Below, in pieces: positions 1 to 11,938 of a stretch of 64,000 nt of DNA. The position numbers and the translations under genes were made by a program. The DNA comes from Impatiens glandulifera (lineage: Eukaryota > Streptophyta > Magnoliopsida > Ericales > Balsaminaceae): the NCBI RefSeq assembly GCF_907164915.1, contig NC_061862.1:136143520-136207519 (forward strand). Reading direction: 5' to 3'. Numbering within the stretch: position 1 is the first letter of the stretch; each line of letters begins with the position of its first letter. The notes below the pieces were generated by a model that was given only the letters and a program-made list of their open reading frames with translations, made no database searches and was not told the DNA's origin.

Positions 1-910
1 ATTCGACGAGGTCTTGACTGACCTTAGGTTTTGAGTGGATTTCCAATAAAAAAAACATTGTCAATTACAATGACAATGCAAAAGTCTATTGACAAATAAG
101 TTAATAATCGGGCTCCCGATCAAGAACCAATATCTTCTTGGGACAAGGGATGTAAAAATTCTTGACTAGGATGCAACTTTCATTCTTTAAAAACGAGTCT
201 TTCACTGTTTGACGAGGTCCTGACTGACCTTATGTTTGGAGTGGATTTCCAATAAAAAAAACATTGTCAATTACAATGACAATGCAAAAAATTATTGACA
301 AACAAGTTAATAATCGGGCTCTCAATCAAGAACATATCTTTTCGGGACTAGGGATGTAAAAATTCTTGACTAGGATGAAAATTTCATTCTTTAAAAACGA
401 GTCATTCACTATTCGACGAGGTCCTAACCGAACTTATGTTTGGAGTGGATTTCCAATAAAAAACATTGTCAATTACAATGACAATGCAAAAGTTTATTGA
501 CAAACAAGTGAATAAGGGGGCTCTCCATTGAGAACCAATATCTTCTCGGGACAAGGGACATGGAAATTCTTAACTAGGATGCAAATTTCATTCTTTATAA
601 ACGAGTATTCACTATTCGATGAGATCCTAACCGACCGTATGTTTGGAGTAGATTTCTAATAAAAAAAATACAATGATAATGCAAAAGTTTATTGACAAAC
701 AAGTTAATAATTGGGCTCTCCATTGAGAACTAATATCTTCTTGAGACAAGGGAGGTGGAAATTCTTGACTAGGATGCAAATTTCATTATTTAAAAACGAG
801 TCCTTTCAATATTCGATGAGGTCTTAACCGACCTTATGTTTGGAGTAAATTTCCAATAAACATTGACACTTAATTATGATGACAATGCAAAAAAATATTG
901 ACAAAGAGTT
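1..910. repeat. Degenerate tandem repeat, unit about 200-206 bp
   Basis: Four full units and part of a fifth begin near 1, 207, 411, 613 and 811, each opening with a variant of ATTCGACGAGGTCCTGACTG. Every unit then carries a TTCCAATAAAAAACATTG block, a CAATGACAATGCAAAAG block, a GGGCTCTCGATCAAGAACC block and an ATTCTTGACTAGGATG block in the same order. The copies differ by point changes and short indels, so the array is not recent. It is cut by the window edge and may extend to the left. I see no coding potential. It could be a minor satellite or the internal repeat of a transposon; the sequence does not decide. Confidence 0.85.
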
Positions 911-1138
911 ACAATCTTAAAAATGATTCAAAAATCAACTAACGAAATAAGAAGTCTAAATTTATAGAAAATACACAATATAGTAAATTATGATAAAAAG
1001 AAATGAGTAAGATCCATAGTCTAAAATATTTTGAACTAATTTGATCTCTAGAGACTAATAAAAGATTTTTTTTTTTTTACAATTTTGAATTTTGCTTATC
1101 GTGGTTTTGATTCAACTTACACTAATGATTTTATAACA

Positions 1139-1350
1139 TTGTTAATAATCGGGCTCTCGATCAAGAACCAATATCTTCTCGGGACTAGGGACTTGGAAAT
1201 TCTTGACTAGAATGCAAATTTCATTATTTAAAAACGAGTCCTTCATTATTCGATGAGGTCCTAACCGGTCTTATGTTTATGTTTGGAATAAATTTTCAAT
1301 AAAAAACATTGAAACTCAATTATAATGACAATGCAAAAGTTTATTGACAA
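1139..1350. repeat. Detached copy of the 205-bp repeat
   Basis: The same ordered blocks (GGGCTCTCGATCAAGAACC, ATTCTTGACTAG, ATTCGATGAGGTCCTAACCG, ACAATGCAAAAGTTTATTGACAA) return here after about 230 bp of unrelated AT-rich sequence. This is a displaced unit of the array at 1-910, probably split off by an insertion. Confidence 0.75.
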
Positions 1351-1768
1351 TAGACAAACAAAATAAGAAATGAATAAATTCATAGTCTAAAATACTTTGA
1401 TATGACACACAAAAGTACTTATTTTTTATATATAATTTCGAATTTTGCTTATAGTTTTATTCACAACTTATAAGTCTTTTTTTCATGTTGTTATTTTCAT
1501 CACATATTTCAAAATTTGCAAATGTATGGATTAATGTTATTTAAAAACAAAAACATTAAAAAATTTAATAAATGAAATGGTTTAGCCCTAGTTAAAAGTT
1601 TAAAGACTTTTGACAAATTTGAAAACTTCAGTGTCAAAAACTTAATTAAAGGGTCAATAACTTTCAAGTATAATAGTTTAAGGGCAGAATGAAGTTTATT
1701 TTCAAATTCCTGATTTCTCTCCCCTAATTCTTTTCCTTTTCTATTTTTTTTTTTATATTAATTATAGG

Positions 1769-1783
1769 CGAAAACCGTTTTCG
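1769..1783. promoter_or_regulatory. Possible MSA-type (MYB3R) G2/M element
   Basis: A near-palindromic block holds the core AACGG on the minus strand (AACCGTT region, 1773-1779), flanked by CGAAAA and TTTTCG. It lies about 245 bp upstream of the POLYCHOME/UVI4 start codon. MYB3R proteins bind AACGG-cored MSA elements in promoters of G2/M genes. The short core also occurs by chance, so this is suggestive only. Confidence 0.3.
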
Positions 1784-2026
1784 ATTTGAATTATATTTCA
1801 CCTTAAAACTTAAAAGTAGCGCCCATTTCAGATTTCAAAAATTCGTAATTTCAACTCCGCCTCCGCAAGCTCTCTCTTTTTCTTCATATCTTAAAGAGAA
1901 GAACAGTATTCATAGCAACCCAAATCCCTCAATCCCTCCAAACCCTCATTTAACCTAGTATAATCCTCCAAAACCCTCATTTTCAAATTACCCATCTTCA
2001 CTTTTTTCTTTTTTAGACTTCAAACG

Positions 2027-3118
2027 ATGCCAGAATCAAGAGATAGATTGGCTAGGCCTGTTGATGTTGCTGCTATCTTTGCACAAAGAAGGGCATCCAT
2101 TGTTAACAGGGATATCTTTCTTGATGAACCAGAAGTTGGATCTGGATCGGTAACTGGTAGGGGTGGAACCTTGGCTCCCAGAAGAGGCGGCGTAGGTGGT
2201 GTTGGTGTCGGAAGATTAAACTTCAGATCTCCAAGAATGATTCGAGGTCGCTATTTCAATAATTCACCGATTGTTGGTCAGGAGAATTACCCATCTGGAC
2301 GTGGTGGTATTCAACATCGTAGAAGAGGATCTTCGGCGCCTACTGTGTTGCCTTCTTGGTACCCTAGAACGCCTTTACGCGATATCACTTCGATTGTTCG
2401 GGTAATGTTTCTTTAAAGATTGTTTCTTGTGTTGGAATATCTAGTTCTTGTTATGGGTTTGACTGCATCTCCGATTTTTGTGCTTTTCTTGAACGATTGT
2501 TAACGAGTTTTCTGTGGGTTCTCCGATGTTCTTACGAATCTCGCTAAACATCGAGTGGGTTTTTGATATATCTCATTGAATTGCCTGTTGATAATTGATT
2601 TGGGTTAGGTATGAAAATGCGAATCAGAACTTTAGTTGCTGATATATCTTGTCATTTGTCTTAATATGGAAGCTCTTTTTGTTGTTTTTGTTTTGTTTTG
2701 TATGTATATATAGGCTATTGAGAGAAGAAGAATACGCTTGAGGGAAGCTGAAGCTTCTAATGAGAGCCCACAACAAGTGGATCAAAATGCTGCCGCCCCA
2801 TCTTTGGCTGTTTCAGGTGTTCAACTTGAACACAATAATACTTGTTTGATCACACCAAATCTAATGGCTGGAATGAAGAAGAAGCCTAACAATAGTATTT
2901 TTTTCTCTACTGGGAAAATTCCAATGATATTGAATGATAGCTGTAATGAGAGTAACGCAGATACATCAAATTTCATCACACCCCAAAAGAAGCTTATGAA
3001 TTCGATTGATACTGTTGGGAAGGCTATGATGGAAGAGTTGGAGAAACTGAAAAAGACTCCAACTGCAAAGAAGGCCGAGAGGGCTAAGAAAATTCGCACA
3101 TTAATGTCAATGAGGTGA
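2027..3118 (+). CDS. UVI4: POLYCHOME / UVI4-like inhibitor of the anaphase-promoting complex
   Basis: Two exons, 2027-2401 and 2714-3118, join in phase at a GT-AG intron and encode 259 residues, the usual size of the UVI4/OSD1 family. The start MPESRDR and the following RPVD are family-like. Three APC/C-interaction motifs are visible: a GxEN box (GQEN, residues 84-87), a destruction box RTPL (114-117) inside the conserved RTPLRDIT segment, and the C-terminal Met-Arg tail (258-259). The middle is rich in Gly and Arg and looks disordered. Family members act in the nucleus as APC/C inhibitors, delaying cyclin destruction and restraining endoreduplication or, for OSD1, driving meiotic progression. 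From sequence alone I cannot separate UVI4 from OSD1; the POLYCHOME name is the closer guess. Pyrimidine-rich sequence at 1860-2020 is probably 5' UTR. No defect is seen. Confidence 0.88.
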
Positions 3119-3256
3119 TTTTGTTTCATGATTGATGATGACTCAACTGTTACTACTACTACTAGTAATACCGTTACAACTTTAAAGAAGCTGTCATCAC
3201 ATTTGGAAAAGTATTGATCATCTTCTTATGATCATGGGGTTTTCAATGTTTTCCAA

Positions 3257-4190
3257 GTGAAGGGGGATATCTTGTTCTCCTCATGTAATTCAGTTTTAGG
3301 ATTTTTATAGAATTTTCTGTACTTTTTAGTTTTACTGTTAATCATCTACTGATGAATTCTTGGATTTTCAAATGCCTTCCTTTTACTAAAGGATTGTGGT
3401 ATTATGTAGAAAAGAATCTTTGGTTTTAAAGACCTTATAAAGATGATGCTGTTTCTGATAGAAAAGTTTGTCAAAAAGGGTATATCCCCTTTTCTTCCTT
3501 TCTGAATTGTCTTCAATTTTCCATCTAATCTTGCAGGTTTTACTTGGTAATTTTCAAATTATTATCTAAACTGCATCTTGTGATTATACACACTGTCGTG
3601 GGTTGTTTGAATAACCAACATCTTATTCGATTTCAGTTTTTCAAATAAAAGAGATTTTGGTTCATAGTTAGAATGATTTGATTGATAAGTAGATTGTTGA
3701 TCGATTAATAGTTAATTTCAAATAACTTCCATAGTCACTGAATTGATACTGATACTGATTCCGATTCTGATCCTGAAAATTGTCAATGGATTGTGGGTAT
3801 ATGGCATGGATTACTTAGCCCATAAATGGCAATAGACAGTTTAAAAATGTCAAATAGTCTGAACACAATAAATCCAGACCAATCTTATATATGGATTATT
3901 CACTCAGTTCTCACCAAATTCCTTCCCTTAGCACAAAAGAAATTATTTCAGCAATAAATTATAAGAATGTAGGAGAAGATAAATCTAAGAAGAATGAGAT
4001 AATTTCAAATCAAGATTAAGGGAATATATCCTTAATTTCTAATTATTAAGGAGATAGTTCAAATTCAAATTCAAATTAAATGAATGTAAAAAGTTCAAAT
4101 GTTCCATACTTGTAGATTTCCTATTTGTATTAATTTGCAGACTTTTGGTACCTAAACAATTCTACCTTAAACATTTAAGGTTGATTGTTA
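3257..4190. repeat. Direct duplication, copy 1 (overlaps the POLYCHOME 3' flank)
   Basis: This ~930-bp stretch, from GTGAAGGGGGATATC to ACATTTAAGGTTGATTGTTA, is repeated in the same orientation at 4671-5588 with scattered substitutions and small indels. It starts about 140 bp after the POLYCHOME stop codon, so it probably includes the gene's 3' UTR and polyadenylation region. No gene is seen inside it. Confidence 0.85.
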
Positions 4191-4670
4191 TAGCGCCTAT
4201 AATTGGACTTTAAAAAAACGTGTTTGACTCTATAGCCAATACTCCATAATTCCTCGTACTCTCGAATCTCGCACAAAGAGATTAGAAATTAAAATGAAAG
4301 TATGACTAAATATGATTTAACGAATTTAGACTAGTTTTGAAAAGAGTCATCACCTGATTTTTCGTGTGAAATCGGAATAGAAAAATTGGTGTGTGAAAAC
4401 GCATTTAATATATTTCGATTTAGTCCATAGCTTGCATGACCGGCCGTCAAAATGGGAGGCCCAATTCAAATAAACATTTGGTGACAATTTTAAGGTAATT
4501 ATAATGCTAATTGATTCATAATATATATTTATTAAATAATGAATAGTACTGTTTATGTATTACAATTTTGGGTGGCTTGTATGTAACTACATAGCTTTGT
4601 GTCTCCTTGTCTAGAGATGACAATAAGTATATGTATACCCGATACTCGTAGCTACCCGATGATCGAGTTC
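4191..4670. other. Spacer between duplicated copies, no gene seen
   Basis: About 480 bp of unique sequence separates the two copies. It has no convincing reading frame, and I cannot assign it to a transposon family. Confidence 0.5.
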
Positions 4671-5588
4671 GTGAAGGGGTATATCTTATTCTCCTCATGT
4701 AATTCAATTTTTAGGACTATTATAGAATTTTCAGTACTTTTTAGTTTTACTGTTAATCATCTACTGATAAATTCTTGGATTTTCAAATGCCTTCCTTTTA
4801 CTAAAGGATTATGGTATTATGTAGAAAAGAATCTTTGGTTTTAAAGATCTTATAAAGATGATGCTGTTTCTGATAGAAAAGTTTGTCAAAAAGGGTAAAT
4901 CACCCTTTTCTTCCTTTCTGAAATTGTCTTCAATTTTCCAGCAAATCTTGCAGGTTTTACTTGGTAATTTTGAATTTATTATCTAAACTGCATCTTGTGA
5001 TTATACACTGTCATGGGTTGTTTGAATAACCAGCATCTTATTCGATTTGAGTTTTTCAAATAAAAGAGATTTTGATTCATAGTTAGAATGATTTGATTGA
5101 TAAGGAGATTGTTGACTGATTAATGGTGAATTTCAAATAACTTTCATAGCCACTGAATTGACACTGATTCTGATCCTGATCCTGAAAATTGTCAATAGAT
5201 TGTGGGTATATAGCATGGATTACTTAGCCCATAAATGGCAATAGACAGTTTAAAAATGTCAAATAGTATGAACACAATAAAACCAGACCAATCTATATAT
5301 GGATTATTCACTCAATTCTCATCAAATCCCTTCCCTTAGCACAAAAGAAAATATCTCAGCAATAAATTATAAGAATGGAGAAGATAAATCTAAGAAGAAT
5401 GAGATAATTTCAAATCAAGATTAATTGAATATAGCCTTAATTTCTAATTATTAAGGAGATAATTCAAATTCAAATTAAATGAATGTAAAAAGTTCAAATG
5501 TTCCATACTTGTAGATTTCCTTTATGTATTCATTTGCTGACTTTTTGTACCTAAATAATTCTACCTTAAACATTTAAGGTTGATTGTT
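4671..5588. repeat. Direct duplication, copy 2
   Basis: This is the second copy of the block at 3257-4190, with the same order of landmarks (TCTCCTCATGTAATTCA, AAATGCCTTCCTTTTACT, GATGATGCTGTTTCTGATAG, CAATAGACAGTTTAAAAATG). It carries the 3' flank of the POLYCHOME gene but no coding exon of it. Confidence 0.85.
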
Positions 5589-6689
5589 GATAAATTCAAA
5601 TTTGATCATATTACCTTGATATACCCTACATCACACTCTATATCCAGAATAGATTTGATGTATCAGATATGTGATTGATTTAATAATTTATTGAATTTTA
5701 AAACCCCTGTAAATCTAATAATTTATATTCAATATATTTGTAAAGTAATTTTAAAACATATAAATATTTTTTTTATTAATCAATAATAATTGTTTAAAAT
5801 AAAAGTTTGAACTAAATAGATGTAAAACTGAAAACATATAAACATTTACTACAAAATTGAAGTCATTCAATAAAAACAACATAATAGACTACTCTAAATT
5901 TTGGGCTATACCAGTTCCCAAATTTAGAAAAACAAAACTTATATTTCTCATATCACCAGTTACACTAATTTAATTATAAATAAATAATATAATTCTCTGA
6001 TAATAATATATATATAAAAAAAACAAATACATTCAGTTTTCTGAGTTGAAAGTGAACCTTTTAGGTTTAAAATATGTTTCACTAGTCTTTCCTAGCCCAA
6101 CTAGGCTTACCTTAGGTGGGCTTGACTAGTAGCATAATGGTTTTAAGATAAATTGGATATATATTTTTTTTTTTTATATTTTTAATGAAAAAATTATAAG
6201 TTACTTTTCTAAATAAAATAAAACAAAACAATTGCTTAACATATATAACTTTTAATCAATAAAAAAATCAAAAACATTATTTTATTTATTCATTTTTAAA
6301 AAATAAAAAGTTAATATTAAACAAGTTAAATATAACTTTTTCTCTTTCCTAATTGGTTTTTTAAACATTTACAATTATTTTGTGGAATAATTTTTTATTT
6401 TTACAAATCTAGAATTAAGGAGTTACATTCAAATAAAATCTACTCTATATCAAGAGGAGAACCAGATCTAAAGAGTTTCTTCTCATTTATTTGAGTGATA
6501 CATACTTGATCAAATAAAAGTATTAGATATAAATCAAGCTACAATGATGTGGGTAAAGTATTTTCGAATAATAATAAAAAAAAATCAACAATCAGAGCAG
6601 TCATGAATGAAAGACAATTAGAAATATGATAGATTAGTTATACAAAACATGAGTAACTTATCATTTAGTTTTGCAGATGAAAGTGACCG
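5589..6689. other. AT-rich intergenic sequence, no gene seen
   Basis: There is no coding potential. An imperfect inverted repeat with arms near ACTAGTC and GACTAGT lies at about 6080-6131 and could be a small foldback. Otherwise I see nothing. Confidence 0.5.
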
Positions 6690-7311
6690 ATGCAACTTCA
6701 TCCAAAAGGGGCGATAATTGATAACCAAATAATGGTGGTGAAGATCATGAACAACGATGAACTAATCAACTGTGTAGATTTAGTGAAGATACCTATCTAA
6801 ATGCATATACACGGATTAATAGAGGATCCGTCAACATGGAGCTACAATGATCAACGTTGGCAAGCTAATCAAAATCAATGAAAAATTATTCGTAAAAGAA
6901 TCTCAAACTTTATCAAAGTAGAGTCAACGTCGATGTAACAAGGTCAATCAAAACATGTATAATATTGACCAAACATATATTTGGGTCGCTTACAAATACG
7001 AGAAGTGTGGAGATGTGTGATTCAGTTGTCGTACTCTACGACACTAAGTGAAAGAAGGCCCTAACTTAGGAGATTACCAAGAAATCATGTTTGGCTACTC
7101 CATAAAAACACATTACAACAACATATATCAACACATGCCCATGGTAACAAGCTAACATATTATTTTTGTTTTACAAGAGGATTCGACGCACATGAGACCA
7201 ACAATAAACAAAATCAAGAAAAGAGAAAAGTTGTTGCAAATAAAACAAATTAAAGTGGTGATCAAAATTCTTGTGGAGGAAACAAATGTATTGAACTAAT
7301 TATGCCATACA
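6690..7311 (+). pseudogene. Decayed LINE (L1-type) ORF1 remnant
   Basis: Read through several stops and frame changes, the plus strand near 6850-7110 shows pieces in the order expected of a plant LINE gag-like ORF1. A 'GKLIKINEK' stretch is followed by 'RVNVDVTRSIK' (matching the RVCVEVDLSKP-type motif), then 'YKYEKCGDV', then a Cys/His segment resembling the CCHC_4 knuckle. No endonuclease or reverse transcriptase is visible. Copia-1 is inserted just downstream, so the relic is older than Copia-1. The family call rests on short motifs only. Confidence 0.4.
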
Positions 7312-7316
7312 ATACA

Positions 7317-7516
7317 GGTTGAAAGAAGGTTACAGAAATATCTTTTTGTATTATTGTGTAAAAGATCATTTATTGTATTTACACATAAGAGATTATTAAT
7401 AGGCAATTAAGATTTAACCGTTTAGACATAAACCTTTGAACTTCCTAACTGTTGAGCTTATCTATGAATTTACAACGACTAATAAATATAAACTAATATA
7501 TTACATATTTTTAACA
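7317..7516 (-). repeat. Copia-1 3' LTR
   Basis: The 200-bp terminal repeat matches 11939-12138 over its whole length with scattered differences. The outer end reads GG instead of the TG seen in the other copy, and the inner end is TTAACA next to the polypurine tract. Confidence 0.9.
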
Positions 7517-7519
7517 CTT

Positions 7520-8680
7520 CCCCTCAAGTCAGGAGTAAAGAGATTGATTACTCCTAACTTGTTGATGATGCTATCAAAGTTCCTTTTATCTAGAGCCTTC
7601 GTGAAAATATCAACAAGTTGATCTTTGCTAGGTACAAATGGGGTTTCAATCTCACCAGATTGAACCTTCTCACGAACAAAGTGACAATCAACTTCAATGT
7701 GCTTTGTGCGCTCATGGAATACTGAATTTGATGCAATATATCTAGCAGCATTGTTGTCGCAATACATTTTTATGGTTTTGAGCTCAACTCCCAAGTCTTT
7801 AAGAATATATTTAATCCAAATGAGTTCTCCGGTAGTGGCTGCCATAACACGATATTCAGCTTCGACACTTGAACGGGCGACAATATTTTGCTTCTTACTT
7901 CTCCATGTCACTAGATTTCCTCCAACGAATGTACAAAAGCCGGTAGTGGACTTTCTATTAAAGCTGTCTGCTCAATCAACATCAGTATAGCCAATGACGT
8001 CCATGCGGTTGTTTCTCTTCATCCATATGCCTACTCCAGGAGTAGTTTTAAGATAATGTAGAATCCTGTAAACAACAGAAAGGAGTGAAGTTCTTGGAGC
8101 ATGCATGAATTGACTTACATTGCTAACTGCAAAGATTATATCAGGATGAGTAACTGTTAGGTAGATAAGTTTACCTACAAGTCTTTGATACATACCAATG
8201 TCATGAAGAGGTGTACCTTCTTCAGTGTTTAATTTAACAGTTGTTTCAATGAAGTCTTTACAGGTTTTGTAGCAAACTTACCAGTTTCTTTTAATAAGTC
8301 CAAGACATACTTTTTTGAGAAAGAAACAAACCTTTCTTAGAATGAGCAATTTCTATCCCAAGGAAATACTTGAGAGTGCCAAGGTCTTTAATGTCAAATT
8401 GCTCTTGCAAATACTTTTTAACCTTAAGGATATCACTTGAGCTATTACCTGTTACTATATATCATCCACATACACAAGTACAATAGTAGTAGTGTTGCCA
8501 ATAGTTTTAATAAAAAGAGAAGAATTGGCAGAACTTTTTCGAAAGTTGTGATGAACAAGGGCGCTACTAAGTTTAGCATACCATGCCCTTGGAGATTGTT
8601 TGAGTCCGTAAATAAATTTATTCAACCTACAAATAGATTTTGAGTTAAGATTTTCCTTATAGCCTTGTGGGATAGACATA
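7520..8680 (-). pseudogene. Copia-1 reverse transcriptase C-terminus and RNase H
   Basis: Minus-strand fragments read, in order, a YGLKQSPRAWY and VLVYVDDI segment (8455-8679, the RT catalytic YVDD), a 'YQRLVGKLIYL...HPDI' segment (7972-8193), and RNase H with 'SSVEAEYR', 'YCDNNAA' and 'HERTKHIEVDCHFVRE' (7501-7911). A stop and at least two frame changes separate the pieces. These are the usual Copia domains that copy the element RNA and degrade the template. Confidence 0.85.
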
Positions 8681-8743
8681 TATACTTCTTCTTGCAGATC
8701 GCCTTGAAGAAAAACATTTTTTTACATCCATTTGATGTAAATC

Positions 8744-9468
8744 TCAATTTTGATTCACAACAATAAATAATAATATCCTTACAGTGCTCATTTTTGCTAC
8801 GGGTGCAAAGGTTTCCTCATAGTCTAATCCATAAGTTTGGGTGTATCTTTTGGAAACAAGTCGGGCTTTGTATCTTTCAATTTTTCCTAAACTATCATAC
8901 TTAATTTTGTATATCCATTTACAACCAACCACTTTCTTACCTTTAGAAAGAGGGACAAATGCCCATGTATTATTTTTTTGAGAGCCTCTAATTCGGTATT
9001 CATGGCAACACACCAATTAGGGTTGGACTTGGCTTCTTGAAATGTTTTCGGCTCTATTTGATCAAGAGATGTGATAAAAACATTATATTCATTAGAGACA
9101 TTTTCATAAGATAAGTATTTTTTAATAGGATACTTTACCGAATAAAGATGATAATCTTTAAGCTTTTTCAATGGTTGAACAACCCTTGTGGACCTTCGAA
9201 CATTATCATCCCTTGTAGTTGTTTCTGAATTATCTTCGGAGATAGATCCATTGTTATATTCTCCCCTTAAAGGTGTACTTAGTGTCTCAGGAATAGTGTC
9301 TGAATTTTCATTTTGAGTTTCATTGTCATTATTTGTGACTGAATCATTGTAACTTTCTTCTTGTAGGATATCACATGATGTCCCTTTTTCTGCTTCTTTA
9401 TCTTGAGTGGTATTTGAATCGCTGTCAAAAGGAATATTCTTGCAAGAACAATTCATATCCAGGGGCAA
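8744..9468 (-). pseudogene. Copia-1 integrase C-terminal linker and RT N-terminus
   Basis: Overlapping minus-strand fragments carry a Ser/Asn/Asp-rich linker followed by 'RRSTRVVQP', typical of the region between integrase and RT. Then come the RT start motifs 'NPNWCVAMNTELEAL' and 'GCKWIYKIK...RYKARLV'. A frame change near 8890-9016 breaks the ORF. Confidence 0.8.
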
Positions 9469-9598
9469 TACATGATCTTGTCAATCAAACTCATTGAGAT
9501 CATCACTATTATCCTCCTTATTTTTGTAGTAAAATTCATCTTCATTAAAGATGACATTACGAGAAATATAGAGTTTTTTAGAAATAGAATCATAACAT

Positions 9599-10474
9599 TT
9601 ATATCCCTTTTGGATAATAGAATAACCAAAAAAATAGCTTTAACAATTGAGGACTTAATTTATCAGTATGGTTTATATGCACATAACATACACAACCAAA
9701 GACATGAAGATGATTAAGGTTACCTTTCTTGTTTTTTAATTTTTCCAAAGGACTCAAATTATTAAGAACACTGCTAGGAATACGATTAATGAGATGAGTA
9801 GCAATAAGTAAAGCATCAGACCAAAATCTTTTTGGGACGTTAGATTGAAATAATAGATAGAGAGTAACCTCAAGAAGATGACGATTTTTTCTTTCCGCCG
9901 TACCATTTTGGGTCGGGGTGTGGACACAAGAGGTTTGATGCATTATACCTTTTGTTTTGAGAAAAGAGTAAAATATTTTATTGACATATTCATTCCCGTT
10001 GTCAGTTCTAAATAATTTTATTGAAGCTTTAAATTGGTTTTCAATAAAGGAAACGAACTCTAGAAATTTTGAAAATACTTCTGATTTATCGTGGAGTAGA
10101 AAAATCCAGGTGGTTCTTGAAAAATTATCGATGAATGAAACATAATATTTAAAATTATTATATGAAGTAGTAGGTGCTGGACCCCAAACATCAGAATGAA
10201 TTAATTCAAAAGGAGCTTTAGATAAACTATTTGAATTATGAAACGGGAGTCTGACTTGTTTAGAAAAATGACACACATCACAATCTAAGAACTTAAACTT
10301 CGATTGAAATAATTTTCTAAGCACATGCTTTGATGAATGTTCTAAACGACGATGCCATAAAAAATGAGAATTATTCTTGGAATGTAAAGCATAACTAGAA
10401 AGTTTAATAATATAAAGGTTATTTTCAAGTTTTCCTTTACCAATCGTGGTCCCGGTCGACCTGTCCTGAAACAC
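9599..10474 (-). pseudogene. Copia-1 integrase
   Basis: A 291-residue open segment carries the GAG-pre-integrase and zinc region (LWHRRLEH...CDVCHFSK, an HHCC finger). The core follows with catalytic residues in 'IHSDVWGPAP', 'FRTDNGNEYVN' and 'QNGTAERKNRHL', that is D, D and E. It ends with 'HLHVFGCVCYVH'. It should join protease upstream and RT downstream, but both junctions are out of frame. Confidence 0.88.
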
Positions 10475-10501
10475 AACATCAACGTCAGAAAAAATAACTA
10501 A

Positions 10502-11805
10502 TCAATTAAGGTCCTTTGTGATTTTACTAACCGAGATTAAATTTGGTGATAAGTTAGGAACATACAAGACATTATCAATTTGTTTTGAGAAAAGTTTAAT
10601 TGATCCAATAATCCAATAGTTTGAAGAGGAATTGAAATTAGAAGAATTAGCCGATATACCTGGGTCCACTTGATTAGTGGACTTCTCTTGTTGAGTTTTC
10701 ATGAAATTAGAGAATTGGAGAAAGAGTTTGAAGTTGTCTAGATTCACACCACGCACTTTATTATGATTGAGTTTTGAAGTATTCCCTTTAGCTTGGGCAT
10801 GCATGTTTGAAGGGAGATCCCAATCTGAAGAACTATCCACCTTAAAGACGTTAGAAGCCCTAACTTCATTTGACCCAATTGGACTCCAGTCTCTCACCGT
10901 ACTGCCTTTTACATCTCCATGGGTGAGAAATCCTCTCCGACCATTTCCCCCTTTGTTGCCTCTTTGTCGGCCGTCTTCTCCACGCATTTGTGGCTTGAGA
11001 TGGGGTGGAGGTGGTAGCAGTAGTCTTTGATATGACCAATTTTGTCATAGTGATCACACTTGAGGTTCAGATTTGGCCATTTGCCTCGATTTGAGAGAGT
11101 TTCCCAGCCAGAGAAGTAAGCTTGATTATCTCCGGTGTCTTCGAGACCTTTAAAGTTATCCCGATGAGTATTCTCTTCCTCAAGTCTTGAAATTACATCT
11201 ATGAGCGAGGGAAGCTCCAGAGCGAGAAGAATTTGGGACTTTACATTGTCCCAGCTTGAATCCAATCCAGCCAAAATTTGCTAAATCTTTTCCTGTTCAT
11301 TTCTTTGGGCTATGGTGACTGGGTCTGTTGTTGGTGGAAGAAAAATTTCTAACTTAGCCCACCTTCTGGTAAGTTCTCCGATGAAGTCTGTGATGCTTGA
11401 TCCTCTCTTTGAGATGGAAGAAGTATCTTTTTTCAGTTGAAATATATGAGAGAAATTTTTGGACTTACCGTAGAGTTTTTGTACAGAATCCCATAAGTCT
11501 TTAGAAGTTTCGGTATTGATGAAAATGGCAGCAATTGCTGGTTCCATAGAATGAAGGAGCCAATACATGATTTGACTATCTTGGGTTTCCCATTCTTCTA
11601 CTTTCTGAATATCTTCTTCTGTTCTTTTGCCTGATTCTGAGATTTTTGGTTTGTCGTTGTTAGTAATAAATTTTGTTTTGGTCCTTGACTTTAGAAACAA
11701 AGTTACAGATCTTGCCCAGTGAAGATAATTCTTTCTATTTAGGAGGACATAGGTAATCCTCTAGGTTGGTTGTACTTCGTAAGAGTAGCCGCCTCCGGTG
11801 GCCAT
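10502..11805 (-). pseudogene. Copia-1 gag and protease region, broken
   Basis: The gag start is probably the ATG at 11805-11803, shortly after the primer site. An early stop follows, then 'LFLKSRTKTKF', a UBN2-like helical gag region (11281-11700), and a knuckle-like CDHYDKIGHIKDYC segment near 11010-11060. 'VLYVPNLSPNLISVSK' (10502-10987) is the end of the protease domain. A protease DSG/DTG is not visible; an in-frame 'NYWIIGS' stands where 'WIlDSG' is expected, consistent with a deletion or decay at the active site. Confidence 0.75.
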
Positions 11806-11938
11806 TGCTGTTCTCTCCAATCCGATAAAGAAAGAAAAAAAGATTCAGAGAGCCACTTGGGCTTGAAGAAAAAAGAAGAAATAATATGAGGAGTCTCGAG
11901 AGAATAGATTGAGTTGGATTAACCGCGCTCTCATACCA

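Noticed and set aside
2821..3129. Minus-strand ORF of 102 residues
   Set aside because: It is the antisense shadow of POLYCHOME exon 2.
7436..7621. Plus-strand ORF over the Copia-1 LTR
   Set aside because: Antisense shadow of the LTR and the RNase H end.
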